9,178 bases of DNA from Actinomycetota bacterium (GTDB taxonomy: Bacteria; Actinomycetota; Actinomycetes; Actinomycetales; Angustibacteraceae). A model generated the notes under the pieces. That model worked only from the letters and a program-made list of their open reading frames with translations. It was not told the origin of the DNA and searched no databases. The stretch is from the NCBI GenBank assembly GCA_014377795.1, contig JACMOY010000193.1, positions 1-9,178 on the forward strand, in the 5' to 3' direction. Numbering within the stretch: the stretch's first letter is position 1; every line of letters begins with the position of its first letter. A program made the translations under genes and the position numbers. Below, piece after piece: positions 1 through 6,128 of this stretch.

Positions 1-1
1 C

Positions 2-691
2 ACCGACGGCCTGGCCCGCTGGGACGGCCTCGGCGAGCAGGTGCCGGCGCAGGGGCACGCGATCCTCTTCGGCCGTTCGATCGCCGCCGTCCTGCCACCG
101 GACCTGCCCGCGGGCCTGGCGCTGATGGTCATGGACGTCTGCGGCGCACCGGCACTGGTGGCCCGCGTCGTGCGCCGGTACGTCGACGCCGGCCACCCGC
201 CGTCCGTCGCCGTGATCGGTGGCGGTGGCAAGTCGGGCTCTCTGTCGCTGGCGGCCGCCCGCCGCGAGGGTGCCACCCGCACCGTCGGGGTCGTCCCCGT
301 GCAGGCCGAGCGGGATGCCCTGCGCGACACCGGGCTGGCAGACGATGTGGCGCTGGCCGACGCCCGCGACCCGGTGGCCCTGGCAGCGGCGGTCGAGCAG
401 GCGCTGGGCGGGCCCGCCGACGTCACCGTCGTCTGCGTCGACGTGCCCGGCTGCGAGCACGGCGCGATCCTGGCCACCGCCGAGGGCGGCACGGTGGTGT
501 TCTTCTCGATGGCCACCTCGTCCAGCGCCGCGGCCCTGGGCGCCGAGGGGCTGGCCGCCGACGTGACCATGCTCGTGGGCAACGGGTACGTGCCCGGGCA
601 CGCGCAGTACGCGCTGGACCTGCTGCGGGGCGACGCCGGCGTCCGGGCCCTGTTCGAGGCGCGGCTGGCCCACGAGACACTGCCTGGGTGA
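2..691 (+). CDS. kdd: L-erythro-3,5-diaminohexanoate dehydrogenase, 5' truncated
   Basis: The reading frame is open from base 2, so the true start lies upstream; 229 residues are visible and roughly the first third of a family member of about 340 residues is missing. Kdd oxidatively deaminates 3,5-diaminohexanoate to 3-keto-5-aminohexanoate with NAD(P)+ in the lysine-fermentation route, in the cytosol. What is seen: a glycine-rich dinucleotide-binding loop GGGGKSG (bases 218-238) after a hydrophobic strand, a Rossmann-like alternation beyond it, and the stretch FFSMATS followed by AAALGAEG (about bases 500-550), which I recognise from Kdd proteins. Family assignment is from recalled similarity; the pathway role is strongly supported by kamD, kamE and kal downstream. 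The stop overlaps the GTG start of the amidohydrolase (GTGA, 688-691), so the two are probably co-translated. A more general zinc-free alcohol-dehydrogenase-like reductase is the less likely alternative. Confidence 0.86.
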   Translation, partial: TDGLARWDGLGEQVPAQGHAILFGRSIAAVLPPDLPAGLALMVMDVCGAPALVARVVRRYVDAGHPPSVAVIGGGGKSGSLSLAAARREGATRTVGVVPVQAERDALRDTGLADDVALADARDPVALAAAVEQALGGPADVTVVCVDVPGCEHGAILATAEGGTVVFFSMATSSSAAALGAEGLAADVTMLVGNGYVPGHAQYALDLLRGDAGVRALFEARLAHETLPG

Positions 692-2292
692 GCGTCCTCT
701 ACCGCGGTGGCGCGGTCTACTCCCCGGCCGACCCCTTCGCGACCGCCATGCTGGTCTCCGGCGACACCGTCGCGTGGGTGGGCTCGGACGACGCGGCCGC
801 CGGACACGCCCCGCACGCCGACGAGGTCGTCGAGCTCGACGGCGCGCTGGTGACGCCGGCGTTCGTCGACGCGCACGCCCACGTCACCGAGACCGGCCTG
901 GCGCTCACCGGGGTCGACCTGGGGCCGGCGACCAGCCTGGCCGACGCGCTCGCCCGGGTCGAGGCCGCCGGCCGCCGCGGCGGCGGCCGGCCGGTGCTGG
1001 GTCACGGCTGGGACGAGCGCGGCTGGCCTGAGCGGCGCCCGCCCACCCGCGCCGAGCTGGACCGGGCGTCGTACGGGGGAGCGGTCTACCTCGCCCGGGT
1101 CGACGTGCACTCCGCGGTGGTCAGCAGCGCGCGGGCGCAGGCCGCGGGCCTGCGTGACCTCGAGGGGTGGAGCGAGGACGGCCGGGCCGAGCGGGCGGCC
1201 CACCACGCCGCGCGCGACGCCACCCGGTCGCCCATCCCCCCCGGCGCGCGGGCCGACCTGCAGCGCGCCGCCCTGCAGGCCGCCGCCGCCGCCGGGATCG
1301 GCAGCCTGCACGAGATGTCGGCACCGCACATCGGCACCGACGACGACCTGCGCGGGCTGCTCGAGCTGGTCGCCGCCGAGCCGCTGCCCGACGTCCTTGC
1401 CTACCGCGGTGAGCTGGTGGCCGACGAGCAGGGCGCCCGTGACGTCGTGTCGCGGATCGGCGTCCCGCTGCTCGGGCTGGCGGGCGACCTGTGCGTCGAC
1501 GGCTCGATCGGCTCGCGGACGGCGGCCCTGCGCGAGCCGTACGCCGACGCCCCCGGGTCACGCGGCCACGCCTATCTCGACGCCGAGCAGGTGCGCGACC
1601 ACGTCGTCGCCTGCACCAGAGCCGGGCTGCAGGCCGGGTTCCACGTCATCGGGGACGCCGCGGTCGACGCCGTCGTCGAGGGGCTGCAGCTGGCGGCCGA
1701 CGTCGTGGGCGAGGGGGTGCTGCGCCGGGCGCGGCACCGGCTCGAGCACGTCGAGATGGTTGATACCGAGGCGATCGCAGCGCTGGCCCGGCTGGGGGTG
1801 CACGCCAGCGTGCAGCCGGTGTTCGACGCCCGGTGGGGCGGCACGACGTCGATGTACGCCGAGCGGCTCGGGGTCGGGCGCGCCGCGCGGATGAACCCGT
1901 TCGCCGCGCTGGCGGCCGCGGGCGTGCCGCTGGCCCTCGGCTCGGACTCGCCGGTGACCCCGTTCGACCCGTGGTCCGCCGTGGGCGCCTGCGCCTTCCA
2001 CCACACCCCCGAGCAGCGCACCAGCGCGCGGGCCGCGTTCCTCGCGCACACCCGCGGTGGGTGGCGGGCGGCCGGCGTCGACGACGGCGGGGTGCTCGTG
2101 CCTGGCGCACCCGCGACGTACGCCGTGTGGGACCGCGCCGACCTTGTGGTGCAGGCCCCGGACGACCGGATCCAGGCCTGGTCGACCGACCCGCGGTCGG
2201 GCACCCCCGGCCTGCCCGACGTCTCGCCCGGCACCCCGGCGCCCACCTGCCTGCGCACCGTGGTGCGCGGCGTCCAGGTCTTCCCGCTCTGA
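688..2292 (+). CDS. YtcJ-like metal-dependent amidohydrolase (Amidohydro_3 family)
   Basis: A 534-residue cytosolic hydrolase of the amidohydrolase superfamily, the group that includes N-substituted formamide deformylase and YtcJ. Motifs seen: the strand-1 metal ligands in DAHAH (H63, H65), the family segment GHGWDERGWPERRPPT (105-120), DGSIGSRTAAL (271-281), FHVIGD (H319), RLEHVEM (H354) and LALGSDSPVTPFDPW (D420). Length and order are normal for the family. The position where relatives I recall carry the carboxylated bridging lysine (IKLFADG-type) reads GDLCVDG here, with Asp267 in place of Lys; this may mark a subfamily. The GTG start at 688 overlaps the kdd stop by GTGA, and no strong Shine-Dalgarno precedes it, consistent with translational coupling. 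The substrate is unknown. Coupling to kdd makes an amide, lactam or N-acyl derivative of a lysine-pathway intermediate a reasonable guess, but this is inference only. Confidence 0.9.
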   Translation: MSVLYRGGAVYSPADPFATAMLVSGDTVAWVGSDDAAAGHAPHADEVVELDGALVTPAFVDAHAHVTETGLALTGVDLGPATSLADALARVEAAGRRGGGRPVLGHGWDERGWPERRPPTRAELDRASYGGAVYLARVDVHSAVVSSARAQAAGLRDLEGWSEDGRAERAAHHAARDATRSPIPPGARADLQRAALQAAAAAGIGSLHEMSAPHIGTDDDLRGLLELVAAEPLPDVLAYRGELVADEQGARDVVSRIGVPLLGLAGDLCVDGSIGSRTAALREPYADAPGSRGHAYLDAEQVRDHVVACTRAGLQAGFHVIGDAAVDAVVEGLQLAADVVGEGVLRRARHRLEHVEMVDTEAIAALARLGVHASVQPVFDARWGGTTSMYAERLGVGRAARMNPFAALAAAGVPLALGSDSPVTPFDPWSAVGACAFHHTPEQRTSARAAFLAHTRGGWRAAGVDDGGVLVPGAPATYAVWDRADLVVQAPDDRIQAWSTDPRSGTPGLPDVSPGTPAPTCLRTVVRGVQVFPL

Positions 2293-2301
2293 CCCCGGTC
2301 T

Positions 2302-2369
2302 CCCGCACTTGCTGCGCTAAGTGCCGCTCCGCGTGCGGGGAACGCGACAGTTAGCGCAGCAAGTGCGGG
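2302..2369. terminator. 19-bp perfect inverted repeat between convergent genes, probable bidirectional terminator
   Basis: The arm cccgcacttgctgcgctaa (2302-2320) is exactly complementary to ttagcgcagcaagtgcggg (2351-2369), with a 30-nt loop. It lies in the 99-bp gap between the convergent amidohydrolase and acyltransferase genes, a natural place for a terminator serving both. There is no T-tract on either side, as is common in high-GC actinobacteria. Within the left arm and loop a second hairpin is possible: gcactt (2305-2310) with aagtgc (2319-2324). The loop also carries gtgcgggg (2334-2340 region), which resembles the end of the right arm. The length and perfection of the arms would also fit a dispersed REP-like palindromic element, which cannot be tested within one window. 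Confidence 0.6.
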
Positions 2370-2391
2370 GGGAGGAGGGGGGCTCGGCCGC

Positions 2392-3063
2392 TCAGGGGGT
2401 GGGGGTCTGCGGGGACGCGTTGTAGTCGGTGCAGCGGGTCTGGCCGGTGAGGGCGGCGACGGCGTCCATCACGTCGTCGGTCATCCGGCGGCGGGCCACG
2501 GCGCTGGGCAGGCCGGCGTACTCACCGGGCAGCACCGGCGCGGCGAAGCGCACGGTCACCTTGGCCCGTCGCGGACGTCGGGCTCCGACCGGCTGGACGT
2601 CGGCCGTGCCGACCAGTCCGGCCGGGACGACCGGCGCGCCGCTGGCCAGGGCCAGCCAGGCGACGCCGGTGCGGCCGCGGTACAGGCGGCCGTCGCGCGA
2701 CCTGGTGCCCTCGGGGTAGATGCCGAAGCCGTCACCGCGCCGCAGCACACCGAGCGCGAGCTCGAGCGAGGCCATCGCCTCACCGTGGGTGCCGCGCTTG
2801 ACGGGCACCGCGCCGATCGCCTCGAACCACGCGCGCACCAGCGTGCCGCGCACCCCGCGACCCTCGAAGTACTCGGCCTTGGCCAAGAAGACGACCCGGC
2901 GCGGGACGACCAGGGGCAGCACGACGGAGTCGAAGAACGAGACGTGGTTGCTGGCGATGAGCACCGGCCCGGACGCCGGGACGTGCCCGAGCCCCTCGAC
3001 CCGCGGGTGCCACACCACGCGCACCCACAGGCTCAGCAGGGCACGCACGATCCGAAGGGGCAC
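2392..3063 (-). CDS. 1-acyl-sn-glycerol-3-phosphate acyltransferase family protein (PlsC-like)
   Basis: A 223-residue lysophospholipid acyltransferase-family protein, expected to transfer an acyl group to lysophosphatidic acid or a related acceptor at the inner face of the membrane. Seen: the catalytic HX4D motif in NHVSFFD (H40, D45), the glycerophosphate-binding motif as YPEGTRS (116-122; usually FPEGTRS), and an N-terminal hydrophobic segment (about 6-18) that could sit at the membrane. Length is typical for single-domain PlsC proteins. The start is GTG at 3063 on the minus strand, preceded by aggatgagg as a plausible ribosome-binding site; the ATG seven bases further upstream is in another frame. 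The gene is on the opposite strand to all its neighbours, converges on the amidohydrolase and diverges from kamD, so it splits the lysine genes without an obvious metabolic link. The exact acceptor cannot be told from sequence; actinobacteria often have several paralogues. Confidence 0.92.
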   Translation of the reverse strand: MPLRIVRALLSLWVRVVWHPRVEGLGHVPASGPVLIASNHVSFFDSVVLPLVVPRRVVFLAKAEYFEGRGVRGTLVRAWFEAIGAVPVKRGTHGEAMASLELALGVLRRGDGFGIYPEGTRSRDGRLYRGRTGVAWLALASGAPVVPAGLVGTADVQPVGARRPRRAKVTVRFAAPVLPGEYAGLPSAVARRRMTDDVMDAVAALTGQTRCTDYNASPQTPTP

Positions 3064-3103
3064 GCCTCATCCTGACCCACCGGGCCCCTTGCCCCGGTCC
3101 ATG

Positions 3104-3138
3104 CCGTCGATCTTCCGGTCGTCCAACCGAATCGACGG
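3104..3138. promoter_or_regulatory. Inverted repeat in the plsC/kamD divergent region, candidate operator
   Basis: ccgtcgat (3104-3111) is perfectly complementary to atcgacgg (3131-3138), 19 bases apart, and an inner pair cggt (3116-3119) / accg (3126-3129) lies between them. The right arm falls where the -35 region of the proposed kamD promoter would be. A dyad of 8-bp half-sites at this spacing is compatible with a dimeric repressor or activator controlling the lysine operon, or both divergent genes. No regulator gene is visible in the window, and chance dyads are frequent in G/C-rich DNA. Confidence 0.4.
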
Positions 3139-3157
3139 AAGGACGGCGGTGCGCTGG

Positions 3158-3171
3158 TAATCTTTCCCGCA
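3158..3171 (+). promoter_or_regulatory. -10 element taatct giving a probable leaderless kamD transcript
   Basis: taatct (3158-3163) is a good actinobacterial TAnnnT -10 box, and one of the very few A/T-rich spots in the area. Transcription would start about seven bases after its end, at 3170-3171, which is the A of the kamD ATG. There is no Shine-Dalgarno directly before that ATG; the only purine-rich run, ggaagga (3137-3143), is nearly 30 bases away. No clear -35 box is seen, though tcgacg (3132-3137) lies about 20 bases upstream. Leaderless mRNAs are common in Actinomycetota. This supports both the kamD start and a promoter for the kamD-kamE-kal operon. Confidence 0.6.
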
Positions 3172-4748
3172 TGTCGTCCCGTCGCGCGCCGTTGCTCGAC
3201 CTCGACCCGCGCACCGTACGGACGGCCCGAGCCCTCGCTCGCAGGGCCGGCGCGCCGGTCGTGAAGCTGGCCCGCACCCACACCACCGTGTCGGTCGAGC
3301 GGGCCCTGCTGCGGATGGCCGGGCTGACCGGCGCCGACGCCGAGCGGATCCCCTGGGTCAACCACCTCGTCGACGCGGTGCGCGACCAGGTGGGCATCGA
3401 GCACGGGGTGGCGCTGCCGGTCTGGGACGCGCTGGTGCGCGGCGAGGCGCCCGACCTGCTCACCCTGGCCCAGCTGTCGGCCAGCGGATCGGTCACGCTG
3501 CGGCTGCCCGAGGGGCGTGACGCCACCCGCGCGGCGGCCGCGGCCCGGCGGGCGGCCGGTGCCGGCGTCCGCACCATCGACCGGCGCCGCGCCGAGCGCG
3601 ACCGGCTGGTCAAGCGGCTCGGCGACCCGCCGCGCCGGCCGTGGATCTACCTGATCGTCGCGACCGGCGACATCTACGAGGACATCCCGCAGGCCAAGGC
3701 GGCGGCCCGCGGCGGTGCCGACGTCATCGCCGTCATCCGCTCGACCGGCCAGAGCCTGCTGGACTACGTGCCCGAGGGCGCGACGCGCGAGGGGTACGCC
3801 GGCACCTACGCGACGCAGGAGAACTTCCGGCTGATGCGGGCGGCGCTGGACGAGGTGGGCAAGGAGCTCGGCCGCTACATCCGGCTGACCAACTACGCCT
3901 CCGGCCTGTGCATGCCCGAGATCGCCACCCTGGCCGGGCTCGAGCGGCTGGACATGATGCTCAACGACTCGATGTACGGGATCCTGTTCCGCGACATCAA
4001 CCCCGTCCGCACCTTCGTCGACCAGCGGTTCTCGCGCCAGGTGCACGCGCGCGCCGGCATCATCATCAACACCGGCGAGGACAACTACCTCACGACCGCG
4101 GACGCCGTCGAGGCCGCGCACACGGTCACCGTCAGCCAGCTGATGAACGAGTTCTTCGCCAAGGAGGCCGGGCTGGCCAACTGGCAGCTCGGCCTGGGTC
4201 ACGCGTTCGAGATCAACCCGGACCTGCCCGACAGCTTCCGGCTCGAGCTCGCCCACGCGCTGCTGGCCCGCGAGCTGTTCCCCGACGCCCCGCTGAAGTG
4301 GATGCCGCCCACCAAGCACATGACCGGCGACGTGTTCCGCGGCTACCTGCTGGACGGTTTCTTCAACCTCGCCGGGGCGCTGACCGGCCAGAGCATCCTG
4401 CTCGTCGGCATGATGACCGAGGCCGTCGTCACCCCGTTCCTGTCCGACCGCGACCTGGCCCTGCAGAACGTCCGCTACGTCATGGACGCCGCGGGCGGGC
4501 TCTGCGAGGACTTCCACCCCCCGCGCGACGGGTTCATCCAGACCCGCGCCCGCCAGGTGCTCGCCGAGGCCATCGACCTGCTCGACCGGATCGTCGACGA
4601 CGGCATGCTGAACGCCATCGGCGACGGCACCTTCGGGCTGATGAAGCGCCCCGCCGACGCCGGCAAGGGCCTGGCCGGGGTCGCGAAGCGGGCTCCCGGC
4701 TACGTCAACCCCGCCATCGACCTGCTCGAGGAGGGGGCGACCCGATGA
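3171..4748 (+). CDS. kamD: Lysine 5,6-aminomutase, alpha subunit
   Basis: The 525-residue large subunit of the adenosylcobalamin- and PLP-dependent aminomutase that shifts the terminal amino group of beta-lysine (or D-lysine) to the adjacent carbon. It forms the TIM barrel that holds the PLP-substrate adduct. Recognisable segments: HTTVSVERALLRMAG (37-51), AVIRSTGQSLLDY (187-199), GTYATQENFR (211-220), NYASGLCMPE (241-250), LNDSMYGILFRDINP (264-278), INTGEDNYLTT (299-309) and PLKWMPPTKHMTGD (374-387). Against the Clostridium sticklandii enzyme as I remember it, a constant offset of 6 places the PLP/substrate residues at R190, S195, S244, Y269, R274, D304 and K376, all present. Length matches the family (about 520). 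The ATG at 3171 has no nearby ribosome-binding site and fits a leaderless message. The gene ends in ATGA, shared with kamE. Frame and codon use are normal for the genome; no sign of decay. Confidence 0.97.
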   Translation: MSSRRAPLLDLDPRTVRTARALARRAGAPVVKLARTHTTVSVERALLRMAGLTGADAERIPWVNHLVDAVRDQVGIEHGVALPVWDALVRGEAPDLLTLAQLSASGSVTLRLPEGRDATRAAAAARRAAGAGVRTIDRRRAERDRLVKRLGDPPRRPWIYLIVATGDIYEDIPQAKAAARGGADVIAVIRSTGQSLLDYVPEGATREGYAGTYATQENFRLMRAALDEVGKELGRYIRLTNYASGLCMPEIATLAGLERLDMMLNDSMYGILFRDINPVRTFVDQRFSRQVHARAGIIINTGEDNYLTTADAVEAAHTVTVSQLMNEFFAKEAGLANWQLGLGHAFEINPDLPDSFRLELAHALLARELFPDAPLKWMPPTKHMTGDVFRGYLLDGFFNLAGALTGQSILLVGMMTEAVVTPFLSDRDLALQNVRYVMDAAGGLCEDFHPPRDGFIQTRARQVLAEAIDLLDRIVDDGMLNAIGDGTFGLMKRPADAGKGLAGVAKRAPGYVNPAIDLLEEGATR

Positions 4749-5497
4749 GCGGCGCCATCGTCCGCCCCTACGGCGACACCACCGGTGACGGCATGGTGCA
4801 GGTCTCGTTCACCCTGCCGCTGCCGCACGACAAGCGGGCCGAGGGCGCCGCGCTGCAGCTCGCCGAGAAGATGGGCCTGGCCCCGGCGCTGCTCGTCCAC
4901 GCCAAGGCGATGGGCCCGGACTTCACCTTCTTCGTCGTCTACGGCTCGGTCACCCACCTGGTCGACGTCGACGCCGTCACGGTCGTGCCGCGCGAGTTCC
5001 CGCTGCTGTCGGCCAAGGAGGTCAACGCGGCGATCAAGTCCCCGCTGCGCCGCAAGCTCCTGGTCGTCGGGGCCTGCATCGGCACCGACGCCCACACGGT
5101 TGGCATCGACGCGATCCTCAACATCAAGGGCTTCGCCGGCGAGAAGGGCCTGGAGTACTACCGCGAGCTGCGGGTGGTCAACCTCGGCGCGCAGGTGCTG
5201 GTGCCCGAGCTGGTCGAGCGGGCCCGCGCCGAGCGCGCTGACGCCGTCCTGGTCTCGCAGGTCGTCACCCAGCGCGACGCGCACATCCACAACACCACCC
5301 AGATGTCCGCGGCCTTCCGCGAGGCCTACCCGGCCGGCACCGCCCCGCTGCTGGTCGCGGGGGGTCCGCGGTTCGACGAGTCGGCGACCGCGGCCCTGGG
5401 CGTCGACCGCGTCTTCGGCAAGGGCACCACCCCCGGCGAGGTGGCATCGTTCCTGGTCCACGCGCTCGCCCCCCTCCCAGCAGCGAGGACCCCATGA
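4745..5497 (+). CDS. kamE: Lysine 5,6-aminomutase, beta subunit (B12-binding)
   Basis: The 250-residue small subunit that carries adenosylcobalamin and supplies the lysine that ties down PLP in the resting enzyme. Residues 1 to about 100 correspond to the dimerisation domain and the rest to a Rossmann-like B12 domain. The base-off/His-on signature is clear: GTDAHTVGID (113-122) with H117 as cobalt ligand. Eleven residues later comes NIKGF, with K128 as the PLP Schiff-base lysine; the same 11-residue spacing separates H133 and K144 in the C. sticklandii protein as I remember it. The start ATG at 4745 overlaps the kamD stop by four bases and is preceded by ggaggggg (4730-4737) at good spacing. 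The same frame is open for a long way upstream inside kamD, but family alignment and the ribosome-binding site both favour 4745. The stop overlaps kal. KamD and KamE must be made in equal amounts, which the coupling favours. Confidence 0.97.
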   Translation: MSGAIVRPYGDTTGDGMVQVSFTLPLPHDKRAEGAALQLAEKMGLAPALLVHAKAMGPDFTFFVVYGSVTHLVDVDAVTVVPREFPLLSAKEVNAAIKSPLRRKLLVVGACIGTDAHTVGIDAILNIKGFAGEKGLEYYRELRVVNLGAQVLVPELVERARAERADAVLVSQVVTQRDAHIHNTTQMSAAFREAYPAGTAPLLVAGGPRFDESATAALGVDRVFGKGTTPGEVASFLVHALAPLPAARTP

Positions 5498-5886
5498 GCG
5501 ACGTCGACCCCCGCCTCGGCCTGACCATCGTCCACCGGCGGTACGTGCCGTTCTCGCACGCCCACTACGCCGGCGACCTCGTCGACGGCGCGTACGGCCT
5601 GGGCCTGTTCGGTGACGTCGCCACCGAGATGTGCATCCGCACCGACGGCGACGAGGGCCTGTTCGCGTCGTACTCCGACGTGCAGTTCGTGGCCCCGGTG
5701 CGTGCGGGCGACGTCGTGGAGGTGACGGCCACGCTGGTGCGGCTCGGACGACGCAGCCGCGAGCTGCGCTTCGAGGTGCGCGTGGTGTGTCGTGCCCGCG
5801 CCGACGCGCCACCCGGGCGGTCCGACGTCCTGGACCCCCCGGTGCTGGCCACCACCGCCACCGGCACCGTCGTCGTCCCGGGCTGA
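5494..5886 (+). CDS. kal: 3-aminobutyryl-CoA ammonia-lyase
   Basis: A 130-residue hot-dog-fold protein that eliminates ammonia from L-3-aminobutyryl-CoA to give crotonyl-CoA, the step that carries lysine carbon into butyryl/acetyl-CoA metabolism. Recognisable segments: SHAHYAGDLVDGAYGLGLFGD (starting at residue 21), in which the central helix of the fold carries the VDGA and FGDVATE elements, then DGDEGLFASYSDVQF (51-65) and the strand APVRAGDVVEV (67-77). Length is normal for Kal (about 125-130). The start ATG at 5494 shares ATGA with the kamE stop and has gagga (5485-5489) four bases upstream. Hot-dog proteins also include thioesterases and dehydratases, but the sequence pattern and the position directly after kamDE make Kal the best call. 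It is the last gene of the operon; two hairpins follow within about 110 bases. Confidence 0.9.
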   Translation: MSDVDPRLGLTIVHRRYVPFSHAHYAGDLVDGAYGLGLFGDVATEMCIRTDGDEGLFASYSDVQFVAPVRAGDVVEVTATLVRLGRRSRELRFEVRVVCRARADAPPGRSDVLDPPVLATTATGTVVVPG

Positions 5887-5895
5887 GACCCGCAC

Positions 5896-5918
5896 CGGCG
5901 TGTCCGCGCGACACGCCG
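5896..5918 (+). terminator. 9-bp hairpin just after kal, probable terminator
   Basis: cggcgtgtc (5896-5904) pairs perfectly with gacacgccg (5910-5918) around a 5-nt loop, beginning nine bases after the kal stop. It has no T-tract, like many actinobacterial terminator-type hairpins. Position and compactness fit the end of the kamD-kamE-kal transcript. Confidence 0.6.
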
Positions 5919-5964
5919 CGACGGGCGGGTCCGCTCGGTGAACGGCAGGTGACCGGCCGGCGCG

Positions 5965-5998
5965 CTGACCTGCGCCGATGCGCGTCCTCGCAGGTCAG
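5965..5998. promoter_or_regulatory. 10-bp inverted repeat upstream of the lnt promoter
   Basis: ctgacctgcg (5965-5974) is exactly complementary to cgcaggtcag (5989-5998), separated by 14 bases. It ends seven bases before a TTGACA box, so it may be an operator for the promoter that reads towards lnt; it could equally be a second terminator for the kal transcript. The sequence does not decide between these. Confidence 0.4.
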
Positions 5999-6005
5999 AG
6001 GCTGG

Positions 6006-6036
6006 TTGACAGCGGTCACGGGGGGGCCGCTAGGTT
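6006..6036 (+). promoter_or_regulatory. Sigma-A-type promoter TTGACA-N19-TAGGTT
   Basis: A perfect -35 box ttgaca (6006-6011) is followed after 19 bases by taggtt (6031-6036), which fits TAnnnT. The spacer is one or two bases longer than ideal and contains a run of seven G. Predicted transcription start is 6042-6043. It points towards lnt, 275 bases downstream, so the message would carry a long leader. Confidence 0.6.
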
Positions 6037-6041
6037 CATCG

Positions 6042-6128
6042 ATGTCGCCCACGCAGGACGATCGACGTCAGGTGACAGGGGAAGGGTCCGGGGTCAGGGG
6101 GTCGCTTTCTGGCCGCCCGAAGCCGTGA
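6042..6128 (+). CDS. Possible leaderless 28-codon upstream reading frame
   Basis: An ATG at 6042 falls on the predicted start of transcription from the TTGACA/TAGGTT promoter and opens a 28-codon frame ending in TGA at 6126-6128. The peptide begins MSPTQDDRR and ends SGRPKP; it is hydrophilic, rich in Gly, Ser, Arg and Pro, and lacks aromatic residues, cysteine and any membrane segment. Its codon use is not strongly actinobacterial (for example tct, ctt, agg, gaa), which argues against a conserved protein. If translated, ribosomes would cross the left arm of the first leader stem, and a ribosome at the stop would sit over the right arm. I do not recognise it. It may be a regulatory upstream ORF or chance. 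Confidence 0.25.
   Translation: MSPTQDDRRQVTGEGSGVRGSLSGRPKP

Noticed and set aside
3064..3170. Cobalamin riboswitch ahead of the B12-dependent aminomutase
   Set aside because: Only 107 bases are available, no B12-box-like conserved core is seen, and the transcript appears leaderless.
3033..4517. Open minus-strand frame of 494 codons opposite kamD
   Set aside because: It is an antisense shadow of a high-GC gene: its composition is Gly/Val/Asp/Arg-biased, it has no recognisable domain, and kamD on the plus strand matches its family end to end.
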